Origin: 34-65-8 sp046294735
GTDB lineage: Bacteria > Pseudomonadota > Alphaproteobacteria > Sphingomonadales > Sphingomonadaceae
Reading direction: 5' to 3'
Assembly: GCA_046294735.1 (NCBI GenBank)
Contig: JBKBKB010000002.1
Coordinates: forward strand, 186,001-250,000
Length of the DNA: 64,000 bases
In this document: positions 8,272 through 17,512 of the stretch, one piece after another
Layout of the letters: every line of letters starts with the position of its first letter
How positions within the stretch are numbered: the stretch's first letter is position 1
Notes under the pieces: model-generated
The model's input: only the letters and a program-made list of their open reading frames with translations
Database searches by the model: none
Told to the model about the DNA's origin: nothing
Made by a program: the position numbers and the translations under genes

Positions 8272-8741
8272 AGGATCGTCGTTGGCAGGACGTCGCTTTC
8301 GACCCTGAAGCCAAGCTCGCTGTTCGGATCGAGCCACGGTTCAAGACGAACGAAGCTGCCAGTGGCAAAGAACGGCACCACCTTGTCTGCCCCGGCCAGA
8401 TCCTGACTGACGGTGACCACCCGCAGCGTGCCGTCCATTTCTTGCGCCAGTTCGTCCAGCATCGGCATTTCCACCACGCACGGCGCGCACCAGGTCGCCC
8501 ACAGGTTGAGCAGCACCGGCTGGCCCTGTAGCGCGGCCAGATTGAGCTCGCGCCCCTGCGGATCGCGCACCGCAACGGCGGGCATCAGCGCCCCTGCACT
8601 GGCCCGGTCGATCTGGCCGGGCAAGAAGGTCTTGCCCCCCGCCAACGCGGGCTCACCTTGCGCACTGTCCGCCGCTTGCCTATCGCACCCGCCACAGGCC
8701 AGCGTCAGGGCAAGGATGAGCGTGAGCGACCAGCGGGACAT
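8172..8741 (-). CDS. TlpA-family thioredoxin-like (lipo)protein
   Basis: 189 residues. The hydrophobic leader (SLTLILALTLACGGC) indicates export, probably as a lipoprotein, although the residues before the Cys are not the ideal lipobox. The thioredoxin fold has the redox motif WATWCAPCVVEMP and the cis-proline VLPTTILYD. Likely a periplasmic thiol reductase or cytochrome-maturation-type TlpA/ResA protein. Start at ATG 8741 with TTGGAG upstream. It is divergent from argH with only 19 bp between start codons, and convergent with the monooxygenase with a 100-bp overlap. Confidence 0.88.
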   Translation of the reverse strand: MSRWSLTLILALTLACGGCDRQAADSAQGEPALAGGKTFLPGQIDRASAGALMPAVAVRDPQGRELNLAALQGQPVLLNLWATWCAPCVVEMPMLDELAQEMDGTLRVVTVSQDLAGADKVVPFFATGSFVRLEPWLDPNSELGFRVESDVLPTTILYDASGLEVWRVVGEYDWSSAAAREAIAEASAE

Positions 8742-8760
8742 TAATAGAGGCTCCAACAGG

Positions 8761-10137
8761 ATGTGGGGCGGCAGGTTCGCCGAGGGCCCTAGCGCGATCA
8801 TGCGCGAAATCAACGCCTCGATCCCGTTCGACAAGGCACTGTGGCGGCAGGACATCGCCGGATCGAAAGCGCATGTTGCGATGCTGGCCGCGCAGGGGAT
8901 CGTCAGCATCGACGATGCCGACATCATCATCGACGGACTCGACCGGATCGCCGCTGAATATGAACGCGACGGGGTGCCGGAGGACTGGAGCCTCGAAGAC
9001 ATCCACATGACGGTCGAAAGCCGCCTCGCCGAACTGGTCGGCGCGGCGGCGGGGCGGCTCCACACCGCGCGCAGCCGCAACGATCAGGTGGCAACCGATT
9101 TCCGCCTGTGGGTGCGCGACGCGATCGATCAGGCCGATGCCGGGCTGGCAGAACTCCAGCAGGCGCTGGTCACCCGTGCGGGCGAACATGCCGATAGCGT
9201 GATGCCCGGTTTTACGCATTTGCAGACCGCCCAGCCGGTTACGCTCGGCCACCATCTCATGGCCTATTACGAGATGGTGCGGCGGGACCGCAGCCGCCTG
9301 GCCGATGCGCGGATACGGATGAACGAATGCCCGCTCGGCAGCGCCGCGCTGGCCGGAACCGGTTTTCCGATCGACCGCAAGGCAACCGCCGCCGCGCTCG
9401 GGTTCGACCGGCCGACCGCCAACAGCCTCGATGCAGTCAGCGACCGCGATTTCGCGCTCGATTACCTGATGGCAGCGGCGCAGTGTTCGCTCCACCTCAG
9501 CCGCCTGGCCGAGGAAATGATCCTGTGGGCGAGCCAACCGTTCGGTTTCATCCGCCTGCCCGACGCCCTCAGCACCGGCAGCAGCATCATGCCGCAGAAG
9601 AAAAACCCCGATGCAGCTGAACTGGTGCGGGGACATTCCGGGCGGATCGTCGGCTGCCTGACCGCGCTGATGGTGACGATGAAGGGCCTGCCGCTGGCCT
9701 ATTCCAAGGACATGCAGGACGACAAGCCGCCGGTGTTCGAGGCGGCCAGCCTGTTGGCCCTGTCGATTGCCGCGATGACCGGGATGGTCGCTGACAGCAC
9801 CTTCAATACCGAACGGATGCGGCAGGCGGCCGAGCTGGGCTATGCCACCGCAACCGACCTCGCCGACTGGCTGGTGCGGCAGGCGGACATACCCTTTCGC
9901 GAAGCGCACCATATTACCGGCGCGGCGGTCAAGCTGGCGGAAAGCCGGGGTCTCGCCCTGGATGCCCTGTCGCTGGCGGATTTGCAGGGTATCGACGCGC
10001 GGATCGACGCTCGTGTTTTTGCCGCGCTGTCGGTCGATGCCTCGGTCGCTTCACGGACATCCTATGGCGGGACCGCACCGGAGCGAGTAGAGGACCAGGT
10101 CGCTGCTGCCCGCATTGCACTGGGAATGGAGACATGA
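8761..10137 (+). CDS. argH: Argininosuccinate lyase
   Basis: 458 residues; the last arginine-biosynthesis step, splitting argininosuccinate into arginine and fumarate. It begins MWGGRFAEGPSAIMREINASI, has HTARSRNDQVATD, and the fumarase/ASL signature GSSIMPQKKNPDAAELVRG with the catalytic flexible loop. The ATG at 8761 is the only ATG at the conserved MWGGRF; many homologues have a few extra residues before it, which here would need a non-ATG start. Its stop overlaps the lipoprotein gene (ATGA), and lysA follows. Confidence 0.97.
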   Translation: MWGGRFAEGPSAIMREINASIPFDKALWRQDIAGSKAHVAMLAAQGIVSIDDADIIIDGLDRIAAEYERDGVPEDWSLEDIHMTVESRLAELVGAAAGRLHTARSRNDQVATDFRLWVRDAIDQADAGLAELQQALVTRAGEHADSVMPGFTHLQTAQPVTLGHHLMAYYEMVRRDRSRLADARIRMNECPLGSAALAGTGFPIDRKATAAALGFDRPTANSLDAVSDRDFALDYLMAAAQCSLHLSRLAEEMILWASQPFGFIRLPDALSTGSSIMPQKKNPDAAELVRGHSGRIVGCLTALMVTMKGLPLAYSKDMQDDKPPVFEAASLLALSIAAMTGMVADSTFNTERMRQAAELGYATATDLADWLVRQADIPFREAHHITGAAVKLAESRGLALDALSLADLQGIDARIDARVFAALSVDASVASRTSYGGTAPERVEDQVAAARIALGMET

Positions 10138-10373
10138 TGCGTATCGCGCTCGCCTTAACCGCTGCCCTGGCCCTGATTGGTTGCGGCCAGCGCGCCGAAC
10201 TCAAACCGCTGGCGGGTGAGACCTTGCCGCCCGCGCCGCTTGGTGCGGCAGCGCCAAAGACGTCCGCGGAGCTGCTCACTCCACCGACTCAGGCCGCGCC
10301 CGAACGCAGCGTCGAACTGCGCCGCCGCTCAGAAGAGCGCGAAGACGATCCCTTCGACCTCCCGCCCGAGTAA
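10134..10373 (+). CDS. Small LptM/YifL-like lipoprotein
   Basis: 79 residues: a signal peptide ending in the lipobox ALIGCGQ (Cys at about residue 17), then a conserved GQRAELKPLAGETLPP segment and a disordered, charged tail. The argH-lipoprotein-lysA position and the CGQRAELKP segment match the LptM (YifL) family, whose E. coli member helps the LptD translocon mature. The start overlaps the argH stop by 4 nt. Function is transferred from position and motif, so it is tentative. Confidence 0.78.
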   Translation: MMRIALALTAALALIGCGQRAELKPLAGETLPPAPLGAAAPKTSAELLTPPTQAAPERSVELRRRSEEREDDPFDLPPE

Positions 10374-10377
10374 GACC

Positions 10378-11640
10378 ATGGACCATTTCAGCCTGATTGA
10401 TGGCGTGCTGCACGCTGAGGGCGTGCCGCTGCCCCGGATCGCGGCAGAGGTCGGCACGCCGGTCTACGTCTATTCGCGCGCCACGCTGGAACGGCACGCA
10501 CAGGTCTTTCGAGAGGCGCTGGCCCCCGTGGGCGGGCCGTTGATCGCCTTTGCAGTCAAGTCCAACCCCAACCTCGCCGTGCTCAGAGTGCTGCAACGAC
10601 AGGGCTTCGGCGCCGACGTTGTCTCCGGGGGCGAACTGATGCGGGCGCTTGCGGCAGGGATGGCACCCGAAAAGATCGTCTTTTCCGGGGTTGGCAAGAC
10701 CGATGCCGAGCTGGCGCTGGGTCTCGACCAGGCCATCGGTCAGTTCAACATCGAATCGCGCGAAGAAGGGCGGGAACTGGCGGCACTTGCTGCCGCGCGG
10801 GGCCAACGCGCCCCGGCCTGCCTGCGGGTCAATCCCGATGTCGACGCCAAGACCCATGCCAAGATTTCCACCGGCAAGGCAGAGAACAAGTTCGGCGTGC
10901 CGATGATGCGTGCACGGGAGACCTTTGCCGAACTGGCCGCCCTGCCCGGACTGGACCTGCGCGGCGTGGCCATCCACATCGGCAGCCAGCTGGCCGACCT
11001 CGAACCACTTGAAACCGCTTTCGCCAAGGTTGGTACCTTGGTGGCGGACCTGCGCGCGGCCGGGCACACGATCACCCATGTCGACCTTGGCGGCGGGCTT
11101 GGCGTCCCCTATCGCCGAGGCGAAGTGCTGCCCTCCCCCGCCGAATACGGCGCGATGGTCGCCCGCGCGATCAAGGGGTGGGACGTGCGGCTGACCTTCG
11201 AGCCGGGCCGGGTGATCGCGGGCAACGCCGGGGTGCTGCTGACCCGGGTTATCCGGGTCAAGCGCGGCGGCAACGGACCGCCGTTCGTGATCGTCGATGC
11301 GGCGATGAACGACCTTGCCCGCCCCGCACTCTACGGCGCATGGCACGACTTCGAGGCAGTGATGCCGCGAGGGGAGCGGATGACGGCCAACATTGTCGGC
11401 CCGATCTGCGAAACCGGCGATACCTTTGCCACCGACCGCGATTGCGATGCGCTGGTCTCCGGCGATCTGGCGGTGTTCCGCACCGCCGGGGCTTACGGCG
11501 CAACCATGGCCAGCTCCTACAATTCGCGCGGGTTCGTGCCCGAGGTGCTGGTGGATGGCGACAGGTATGCCGTGGTTGCCGACCGGCTCGACGCCGCCGC
11601 GATCATGGACGCGGAGCGGGTGCCGGAATGGCTTGCCTGA
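10378..11640 (+). CDS. lysA: Diaminopimelate decarboxylase
   Basis: 420 residues; PLP enzyme making lysine from meso-diaminopimelate. The PLP lysine lies in FAVKSNPNLAVL; HIGSQL, DLGGGLGVPY, EPGRVIAGNAG and the C-terminal CETGDTFA (active-site Cys of the partner subunit) and GAYGATMASSYNSR are all present. It starts 4 nt after the lipoprotein stop and is followed after 1 nt by the siroheme synthase gene, so argH, the lipoprotein, lysA and cysG-N form one tight operon. Confidence 0.97.
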   Translation: MDHFSLIDGVLHAEGVPLPRIAAEVGTPVYVYSRATLERHAQVFREALAPVGGPLIAFAVKSNPNLAVLRVLQRQGFGADVVSGGELMRALAAGMAPEKIVFSGVGKTDAELALGLDQAIGQFNIESREEGRELAALAAARGQRAPACLRVNPDVDAKTHAKISTGKAENKFGVPMMRARETFAELAALPGLDLRGVAIHIGSQLADLEPLETAFAKVGTLVADLRAAGHTITHVDLGGGLGVPYRRGEVLPSPAEYGAMVARAIKGWDVRLTFEPGRVIAGNAGVLLTRVIRVKRGGNGPPFVIVDAAMNDLARPALYGAWHDFEAVMPRGERMTANIVGPICETGDTFATDRDCDALVSGDLAVFRTAGAYGATMASSYNSRGFVPEVLVDGDRYAVVADRLDAAAIMDAERVPEWLA

Positions 11641-11641
11641 A

Positions 11642-12472
11642 ATGAGCGGAATTGGCAGCCTGCCGCTGTTCCACCGGGTGCGGGGCACCCACGTGGTGGT
11701 GGCCGGCGAAGGCCAGATGGGCGATGCCAAACGGCGCCTGGTTGAGCGAGCGGGCGGCATTCCATGCAGCGAAGCCGAGGCGCATCTGGCGCGGCTGGCG
11801 TTCGTGGCTCTGGACAATGACCGGGAAGCCGAAGCAGTGGCAGTGCGGCTCAAACGGCGCGGCCTGCTGGTCAATGTGGCCGACCAGCCGGACCTGTGCG
11901 ATTTCACCCTGCCGAGCATTCTCGACCGGGAACCGGTGCTGGTCGCGGTATCGACTTCGGGTGCAAGCGCGGGGCTGGCCAAGCAGCTGCGCCTGCGGCT
12001 GGAGCGGCTGCTGCCGCAATCACTCGGTTCGCTGGCACAGGCCCTGTCGGACGCGCGCGGGGCCATGCGGGCCAGCTGGCCAGACGGGACGGAGCGCCGC
12101 CGCGCGCTCGATTCAGCCTTGCAGGAAGGCGCGGTGCTCGATCCGTTTGATCCCGGTTCGCCCGGCCGGATCGGCCAATGGCTGTCAAACCGGCCCGCCG
12201 CGTCCGAACCAGCCCGGTATGTGTTCACGCTCGCCAGCAACGATCCGGAAGACCTGACCCTGCGTCAAGCGCAGTTGCTGGGCGAAGCGGATACGATCCT
12301 GCATGACCAAGCGGTCAGCCCCGCGATCCTCGCCCGGGCGAGGGCCGATGCGGCGCGCTATCCGCTGCCGTTCGCGGGCACGGCGGAAGGGCTGGTAGTC
12401 GAGCTGCGCCTTGCTTCACCGGATCAGGCTCAGATCAGCGCGGCTGCATCCTTGCCCAGCTCGGCAAAGTAA
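11642..12472 (+). CDS. Siroheme synthase N-terminal enzyme (precorrin-2 dehydrogenase/ferrochelatase) with a methyltransferase stub
   Basis: 276 residues. The NAD-binding CysG-N/Met8p-like part starts FHRVRGTHVVVAGEGQMGDAKRRLVERAG and continues with VNVADQPDLCDFTLPSIL and VAVSTSGASAGLAKQLR (the CysG-type STxGxSP-like segment), then a dimerisation helix region. After about residue 195 it reads LTLRQAQLLGEADTILHDQAVSP, which matches the opening of the uroporphyrinogen methyltransferase domain of full CysG, but the protein ends about 70 residues later. The C-terminal domain is thus only a stub. It overlaps the MarR-like gene by 43 nt, tail to tail. Confidence 0.85.
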   Translation: MSGIGSLPLFHRVRGTHVVVAGEGQMGDAKRRLVERAGGIPCSEAEAHLARLAFVALDNDREAEAVAVRLKRRGLLVNVADQPDLCDFTLPSILDREPVLVAVSTSGASAGLAKQLRLRLERLLPQSLGSLAQALSDARGAMRASWPDGTERRRALDSALQEGAVLDPFDPGSPGRIGQWLSNRPAASEPARYVFTLASNDPEDLTLRQAQLLGEADTILHDQAVSPAILARARADAARYPLPFAGTAEGLVVELRLASPDQAQISAAASLPSSAK

Positions 12473-13401
12473 CGCGCCATCGCCTCGGCGGCCTTGTCGG
12501 ACAGCGCGATAAAGGCCCGGCGGCGGTCGATTTCATCCTGCTGGCGCTCGAACAGACCGGCGTCGACCATCTGTGCAATCCAGCGCAGCGCCGTGGTCGG
12601 CGGCACCCCGCTGGCAATGCACAGCGAGGTGACCGAGACCCGGGTCCGCTCGACCCGGGCGACGGTGAGGTCGAGCAACATATCCCAGGCCGGATCGGCG
12701 AACAGTTCGGCATCGAAGAACCGGGCCCGCAACTGCCGCTGCTGGATGATCCGGCGCACCAGCCGCGCATCGGGCAAGGGCGGCTTGGGCCGCTTGAGCA
12801 GCGCCCGCTCGGCCGACGGATCGCCTGTTAAGCCCTGCCGCGGGGATTCGAACCGGAACGCCCCGCCATCCGCGCCCAACCCCTGCTCACCCAGCCGCTC
12901 CAGCCGCTGGGCAATCTCGGCTACCTGCTCGGTCAGGCGTAGCAGGGAAAGGCGATCTTCCTCCGACAAGTCGCGCAAGCGCGCTTGGGGCTTACGCGCC
13001 ATTACTCGCCCCAGCGCAATGATCCGTTCGCTGCGGACCGGATCGACCAGAATGTGAGGACGCGACTGGTCAAGGCAGGCGAACACGCCGTCCAGCGCAG
13101 CGGCAGAGGTGGCCACGACCAGTTCCGCCCGCGCCCGGGCCACCCGCAAATCGAGCCGGGCCAGCGCGGCCAGCGAGGCCGCATCGTCGCGCGGGCAATC
13201 GACCAGCACCACGTCGCCCAGAACCATGATCCCGTCGGCCTGATCGGACAGCCGCCCGAACTGCCTGATCGCAATTCCAGCCAGGTCCACATCCTCGCAC
13301 CAATGCGAACGGACATGATCATCGTCAACCAAGATTGTAGCGGAAACCGGGTATCCTGCATGATCACCAGCCGGGGCATAAGCGAAATCGGCGCGTGCCA
13401 C
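12430..13401 (-). CDS. Winged-helix (MarR-like) regulator with an N-terminal receiver-like region
   Basis: 323 residues from a GTG at 13401 that has AGGAG at proper spacing; a longer TTG-started frame to 13443 lacks this. The N-terminal third (FAYAPAGDHAGYPVSATILVDDD, GDVVLVDCPRDDAASLAAL) has the alternating strand/helix look of a degenerate receiver domain. The C-terminal 110 residues contain a winged helix: VSVTSLCIASGVPPTTALRWIAQMVDAGLFER followed by RRAFIALSDKA. Ligand and targets are unknown. It is convergent with the siroheme gene. Confidence 0.75.
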   Translation of the reverse strand: MARADFAYAPAGDHAGYPVSATILVDDDHVRSHWCEDVDLAGIAIRQFGRLSDQADGIMVLGDVVLVDCPRDDAASLAALARLDLRVARARAELVVATSAAALDGVFACLDQSRPHILVDPVRSERIIALGRVMARKPQARLRDLSEEDRLSLLRLTEQVAEIAQRLERLGEQGLGADGGAFRFESPRQGLTGDPSAERALLKRPKPPLPDARLVRRIIQQRQLRARFFDAELFADPAWDMLLDLTVARVERTRVSVTSLCIASGVPPTTALRWIAQMVDAGLFERQQDEIDRRRAFIALSDKAAEAMARYFAELGKDAAALI

Positions 13402-13620
13402 AATTGCGGCTCCTGCGTATTGACGTGAACATGAATAGAACAAAAAGGGGTCAGGTCAAGAATTTCTGCCCTTCACCTGTGCAAGCAACCGGCCTCAGAC
13501 ACTGATTTGAAGCAATCGGGTTTGATTTCATGTTCTTGCGATGCGTCCGGCGCGGAACTGCGCGGTCTGATCATGGACGGTTCCCGCCTCAGGTGAGGTC
13601 CTGAACCAGCGCAAGCACTG
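13402..13620. other. Intergenic region between the regulator and the GGDEF/EAL gene
   Basis: About 220 bp downstream of the GGDEF/EAL gene and upstream of the regulator on the same strand. It should hold the regulator promoter and leader. I see no RNA gene, convincing terminator or conserved coding sequence; short minus-strand frames here lack a ribosome-binding site. Confidence 0.5.
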
Positions 13621-15930
13621 TCAGGCGACTTGCGCGAAGTTTCCGATCTGGCCGGCAGAAAGCAAGCGGTGAACCTCGGCGACCGTGAGAGGCTTGCTGA
13701 ACAGAAAGCCCTGAATGTTCCCGCATCCTTCACGCCTCAGGACTTCGAGCTGATCCAATTCTTCCACCCCTTCGGCCAGGGTCTCCATACCGAGAGCATC
13801 GGCCAGAGTCGTGATCGCTCTGATCACTGCGTGCGCGTTTGAGCCTTTGCAAAGGTCCTGAACGAAACTGCGATCAATCTTCACCTTGTCGAAGGGGAAG
13901 GAACGCAGATAACTGAGTGACGAAAATCCGGTTCCGAAATCATCTAGCGCAATCCGCACACCAAGCGCACGCAAATCATGCAATGCAGCCAACGTTTTTT
14001 CGACATTGGCAATGAAAATGCTCTCGGTAATTTCGAGCTCTAGCCGTTCAGGCGCAAGGCCGCTGGTGAGCAGGGCCTGCATGATGCACTTCGACAGTCC
14101 TGGAGCAGAGAACTGCCTGGGAGATACATTGACGGCCACGCTCATGTTGTCAGGCCAAGCAGCCGCTTGTCGGCATGCTTCCCGGATTACCCATTCCCCG
14201 ATGGGAAGGATTAGGCCGGTTTCCTCTGCAAGCGGAATAAATTCCGCCGGGCTGATCATCCCCCGAGTAGGATGAGGCCAGCGGATCAATGATTCGAACC
14301 CCTTGAAGCGATCTTCCGCAAAATTGTAGAGCGGTTGAAAGTAGAGTTCAAAACCGCCGTCGCGCAAGGCTGTACGAAGGTCCAGCTCCATCTGCCTGCG
14401 TAGACGTGCTTCCTCGTCCATACCTGGTTCAAAGAAGTGGTAGGTGGACTTGCCATCCTTCTTCGCACGATAGAGCGCCAGGTCGGCGTGCTTCATCAGT
14501 GCAATACCGTCATTCCCGTCGTTCGGGCCTATTGCGACGCCAAGACTGGCAGCGGACGACGCCTGCTGACCGTCGATCATGATAGTGCGCTGGAAGCAGG
14601 CGTGGACTTTCTCGGCGAGCGCGGCGAGCCCTTGCGAAGCCTCTACCTCTTCGATCAGGATCGCGAATTCATCGCCGCCCAGTCTGGCTACAACTGCATT
14701 GGGCAGTTGCTCGCGCAGGTGCCGCGCGACCTGGCGCAGCAAAGCATCTCCTGCGGGATGACCTAACGTATCGTTGACAATCTTGAAATCGTCCAGGTCG
14801 GCATAAATCACCATCAGCTGACGCGCGCCCCGCAGGCGGGAGACGGCCTGGTCCAGCTGCTCTACAAACAGCTTGCGGTTGGGGAGCCCGGTAAGGCCAT
14901 CATGAAGCCCGACATGGATGATCCTGCGCTCGCGCTCTTCGATCGCCCCAACCATCTGGTTGAAACTTTCAGCGAGGCGCCCGATCTCATCATCGGTCTC
15001 GGCCTTGAGTTCGACATCGCGGCCCTCACCGATCAAGCGGGCCGCTTCGTCCAACCGGCCAAGCGGGGCCGAAATGGTCCTTGCAACATGCCAGCTCAGT
15101 GCAACAACCAGCGCAATTGCGCCGAGTGCCAGAACTATCAGGAGCCAGCGGAGAGACTGGTACTGCACCATCGATCTGGTGAGAGAGTGATGCAGGACAA
15201 GCCGTGGCTCCAGCCCCTGCTCAAGTGCGGCTATCTGTGACAGGTGGTAAAGTCGGTGCTCCCCCTCATGGCGAGAGACCACTTCGCCTTCCTTCACCTG
15301 CTTCATCCACGGCTCGATGGTAGCGGACGTTTCCACCCTTGCCTCGAGCTCGACGGCAGCCAGTTGCGTGAGGCGGTCCATCTCCCGTGCATCCAGCCGC
15401 TGTGCCAGCACCAGCCAGCCGATCAAGTCAGGTGTTTCGATTGGCGATGCTGCCGCCAAAGCCAACTGATCCCCGAGGCGGATCATCCCCTTCTGCTGAC
15501 CCGCATCGAGGGGGCCCCATAGAGACCTAGGTGCGGATACCGCGGCATTCCCGTTCCCGATCAGGTTGCCGTCCATCCCTATCACGAAGGCAGCAGTAAC
15601 GCGCGACCGGTCCCTGAGGCTCTCCAGCGAACTTTCGATTGTTTCCGCGTCGCTGGTCGCAACTGCTTCGCGGAAACCGAAGTCGCGCGATAGAACATCC
15701 GCCGCGCCTCGTAACTGCCGCGCTCTGAGGTCAATCAATTCGTCAAACACGCGGGCGTTGGCTGCCAGATCCCGCGAGGCACTTTTTTCGGCAAACCGGG
15801 TGAGCCCCCCTCCGGCAATCAGCAGGATCGCGGTCAGGACGATCGCAAAGAGTCCAGCATAAAGAACCGCGATCCGGGTTCGGAGCGATCCGAACCTGAA
15901 AAGGTCAGAGCTGACCAAACCCTTGGTCAC
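13621..15930 (-). CDS. Membrane GGDEF-EAL cyclic-di-GMP protein with periplasmic sensor
   Basis: 769 residues. TM1 at about 19-41, a periplasmic sensor region 42-260 (dCACHE-like size), TM2 about 262-284, HAMP about 284-335, GGDEF about 340-500 with an intact LGGDEFAIL (418-422), and EAL about 510-760. The EAL box reads ESL (E546 kept); EITES, DDFGTGFSSLSYL, KIDRSFV and ETLAEGVE are all present, so both cyclase and phosphodiesterase activity look possible. Its start overlaps the cupredoxin stop (ATGA), so the pair is co-translated. Confidence 0.94.
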   Translation of the reverse strand: MTKGLVSSDLFRFGSLRTRIAVLYAGLFAIVLTAILLIAGGGLTRFAEKSASRDLAANARVFDELIDLRARQLRGAADVLSRDFGFREAVATSDAETIESSLESLRDRSRVTAAFVIGMDGNLIGNGNAAVSAPRSLWGPLDAGQQKGMIRLGDQLALAAASPIETPDLIGWLVLAQRLDAREMDRLTQLAAVELEARVETSATIEPWMKQVKEGEVVSRHEGEHRLYHLSQIAALEQGLEPRLVLHHSLTRSMVQYQSLRWLLIVLALGAIALVVALSWHVARTISAPLGRLDEAARLIGEGRDVELKAETDDEIGRLAESFNQMVGAIEERERRIIHVGLHDGLTGLPNRKLFVEQLDQAVSRLRGARQLMVIYADLDDFKIVNDTLGHPAGDALLRQVARHLREQLPNAVVARLGGDEFAILIEEVEASQGLAALAEKVHACFQRTIMIDGQQASSAASLGVAIGPNDGNDGIALMKHADLALYRAKKDGKSTYHFFEPGMDEEARLRRQMELDLRTALRDGGFELYFQPLYNFAEDRFKGFESLIRWPHPTRGMISPAEFIPLAEETGLILPIGEWVIREACRQAAAWPDNMSVAVNVSPRQFSAPGLSKCIMQALLTSGLAPERLELEITESIFIANVEKTLAALHDLRALGVRIALDDFGTGFSSLSYLRSFPFDKVKIDRSFVQDLCKGSNAHAVIRAITTLADALGMETLAEGVEELDQLEVLRREGCGNIQGFLFSKPLTVAEVHRLLSAGQIGNFAQVA

Positions 15931-16538
15931 CGGAGTTTAACCGCAACTTTGCGGGCCTGATTGCCGGATCCAATCTGAAAAGCCTGCTTCAGTTCGTTGC
16001 TGGGTGATCGCAGGCGGGGGTGCCATACCGTCAGTTCCGCTGCGCCCACCGGGACAGCCTTCAGCTCTGCATAGCCGTTCTGATCAGTCTTGGCGGCAAA
16101 GGGCGTGTCCGTTACCCGGATATAGCCGCGCATGTTGTCATGGATATTGCACCCAAGCGAAACCGACCCCGGAACATTGAAGGTATGGGAACGGGTCTGA
16201 TCTCTACCATACAGGTCGATCTTGAATCTTGCCGCTGGCGAAAAGCTGTAAATCGAATGCCTGACCCGGTCGAGGTTGGGGAATGCAACGGTCGAGCCCT
16301 TTGCCACCACAATCGTGCCCGGCGTGAACTCGAGGTCCTTCTGGGCCATTGCAGCACGGACCGAAGGGCTAAGAGATGCGGCTGTGCCCGCAGCCCGCAC
16401 TTCGACCACTGCATCGCGGATCGGAATGCCGCGTTCGTCGACGACCTGCACCCGCAGCGAAGAGCTCACTTGCGCATGGGCATAGCTGGCCAAGCCAGCG
16501 AAAAAGAGAACTACTCCCAGAGCGATGCGCTTGTTCAT
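15927..16538 (-). CDS. Exported cupredoxin, methylamine-utilization (MauL-like) family
   Basis: 203 residues. Signal peptide to about residue 22 (VVLFFAGLASYAHA), an Ig/carboxypeptidase-regulatory-like strand region (VVDERGIPIRDAVVEV), then a plastocyanin-like domain with the expected type-1 copper ligands: H94 in VRHSIYSFSP, C130 and H133 in LGCNIHDNMRGYI, and M136. It should bind copper in the periplasm and could carry electrons. No other methylamine-dehydrogenase genes are nearby, so the family name should not be read as a pathway. Divergent from DUF3034, 86 bp apart. Confidence 0.85.
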   Translation of the reverse strand: MNKRIALGVVLFFAGLASYAHAQVSSSLRVQVVDERGIPIRDAVVEVRAAGTAASLSPSVRAAMAQKDLEFTPGTIVVAKGSTVAFPNLDRVRHSIYSFSPAARFKIDLYGRDQTRSHTFNVPGSVSLGCNIHDNMRGYIRVTDTPFAAKTDQNGYAELKAVPVGAAELTVWHPRLRSPSNELKQAFQIGSGNQARKVAVKLR

Positions 16539-16624
16539 GCCAGCTCGATTAGCGAGAAGTACGTTAAGATTTGCTCATTCGACGATTAACCCGCTTTTTA
16601 CCAACGCTGCGGCATATTCCCGAA

Positions 16625-17500
16625 ATGCAAAAAGCCGTTTGCCGAAGCATTGCAGTGGTTCTGCTTTTCAGCGCGTGCCCGGTCACTGCCGAAGAGCTCT
16701 CCTGGTTCAAGGACGACAAACTGGTCCTGACTAACGGTGCCACAACAATCGAAGGCACGAGCGGCGGCGGCCTTGCAACTTGGGCGACGATTGCAGGACG
16801 AACGACCGATGCAGGCATCGGCATATCAGCGCATGTCACCGGAATCGAGCTGGCAGATTATCGCTGGCAGAGCCATGGTGTTGCCATCGGCATCGCCAAC
16901 CGGATCGAGCTGTCTTACGCTCGGCAAAATCTCGATACGCGCCAGGTTGGCACGGCGCTTGGGCTCGGCCGCCGTTATACCCTCAACCAGGACGTGTTCG
17001 GCGCCAAGCTGCGGCTGACCGGGGATCTGATCTATGGCAATCCGTCGATGCCGCAAATTGCGATCGGTATCCAGCACAAGCGCAATCTCGATGGGCCAGT
17101 GGCGCAGGCAGTGGGTGCTGCAAGCAATGCAGGCACTGACGTGATCGTCAGCGCGACCAAGCTGATTCTGTCACGCAGCCTCCTTGTAAACGCAACAGTC
17201 CGGCTGACTGAGGGCAATGAGGGCGGCCTACTCGGCTTCGGCAACGCGGCCGGCAAAGGCCATTCGGTGCAGTTTGAAGGTTCGCTGGGGTACCAGCTTT
17301 CCCGGCGCGCGCTGGTCGGCGCGGAGCTTAGAACCAAGCCGGATAACTTGAACCTGGGCGAAAGCGATTGGGTGGACCTTTTTGCCGCCTATGCAGTGAC
17401 CGACAATGTTACCTTGACCGCAGCCTATACCGACCTCGGAACTATCGCCACCTTCGACAAGCAGCGCGGTGCCCTTCTCTCGGCCCAGCTGGCATTCTAG
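16625..17500 (+). CDS. DUF3034 family outer-membrane-like protein
   Basis: 291 residues from the ATG at 16625. Signal peptide (SIAVVLLFSACPVTAEE) followed by the DUF3034 hallmark region KLVLTNGATTIEGTSGGGLATW. The rest is rich in alternating amphipathic strands (IELSYARQNLD, KLRLTGDLIYG, VNATVRLTEGN, VTLTAAYTDLG) and ends LSAQLAF with a terminal Phe, the pattern of an outer-membrane beta barrel. The function of the family is unknown. It is followed after 12 nt by the globin gene and faces the cupredoxin/cyclic-di-GMP pair. Confidence 0.82.
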   Translation: MQKAVCRSIAVVLLFSACPVTAEELSWFKDDKLVLTNGATTIEGTSGGGLATWATIAGRTTDAGIGISAHVTGIELADYRWQSHGVAIGIANRIELSYARQNLDTRQVGTALGLGRRYTLNQDVFGAKLRLTGDLIYGNPSMPQIAIGIQHKRNLDGPVAQAVGAASNAGTDVIVSATKLILSRSLLVNATVRLTEGNEGGLLGFGNAAGKGHSVQFEGSLGYQLSRRALVGAELRTKPDNLNLGESDWVDLFAAYAVTDNVTLTAAYTDLGTIATFDKQRGALLSAQLAF

Positions 17501-17512
17501 GAAGCCACGACC

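Noticed and set aside
10276..12240. 654-codon minus-strand frame opposite lysA and the siroheme gene
   Set aside because: Antisense of two confirmed enzymes; no motif or ribosome-binding site.
15927..16538. Methylamine oxidation pathway
   Set aside because: Only the MauL-like cupredoxin is present; no methylamine dehydrogenase subunits or maturation genes.
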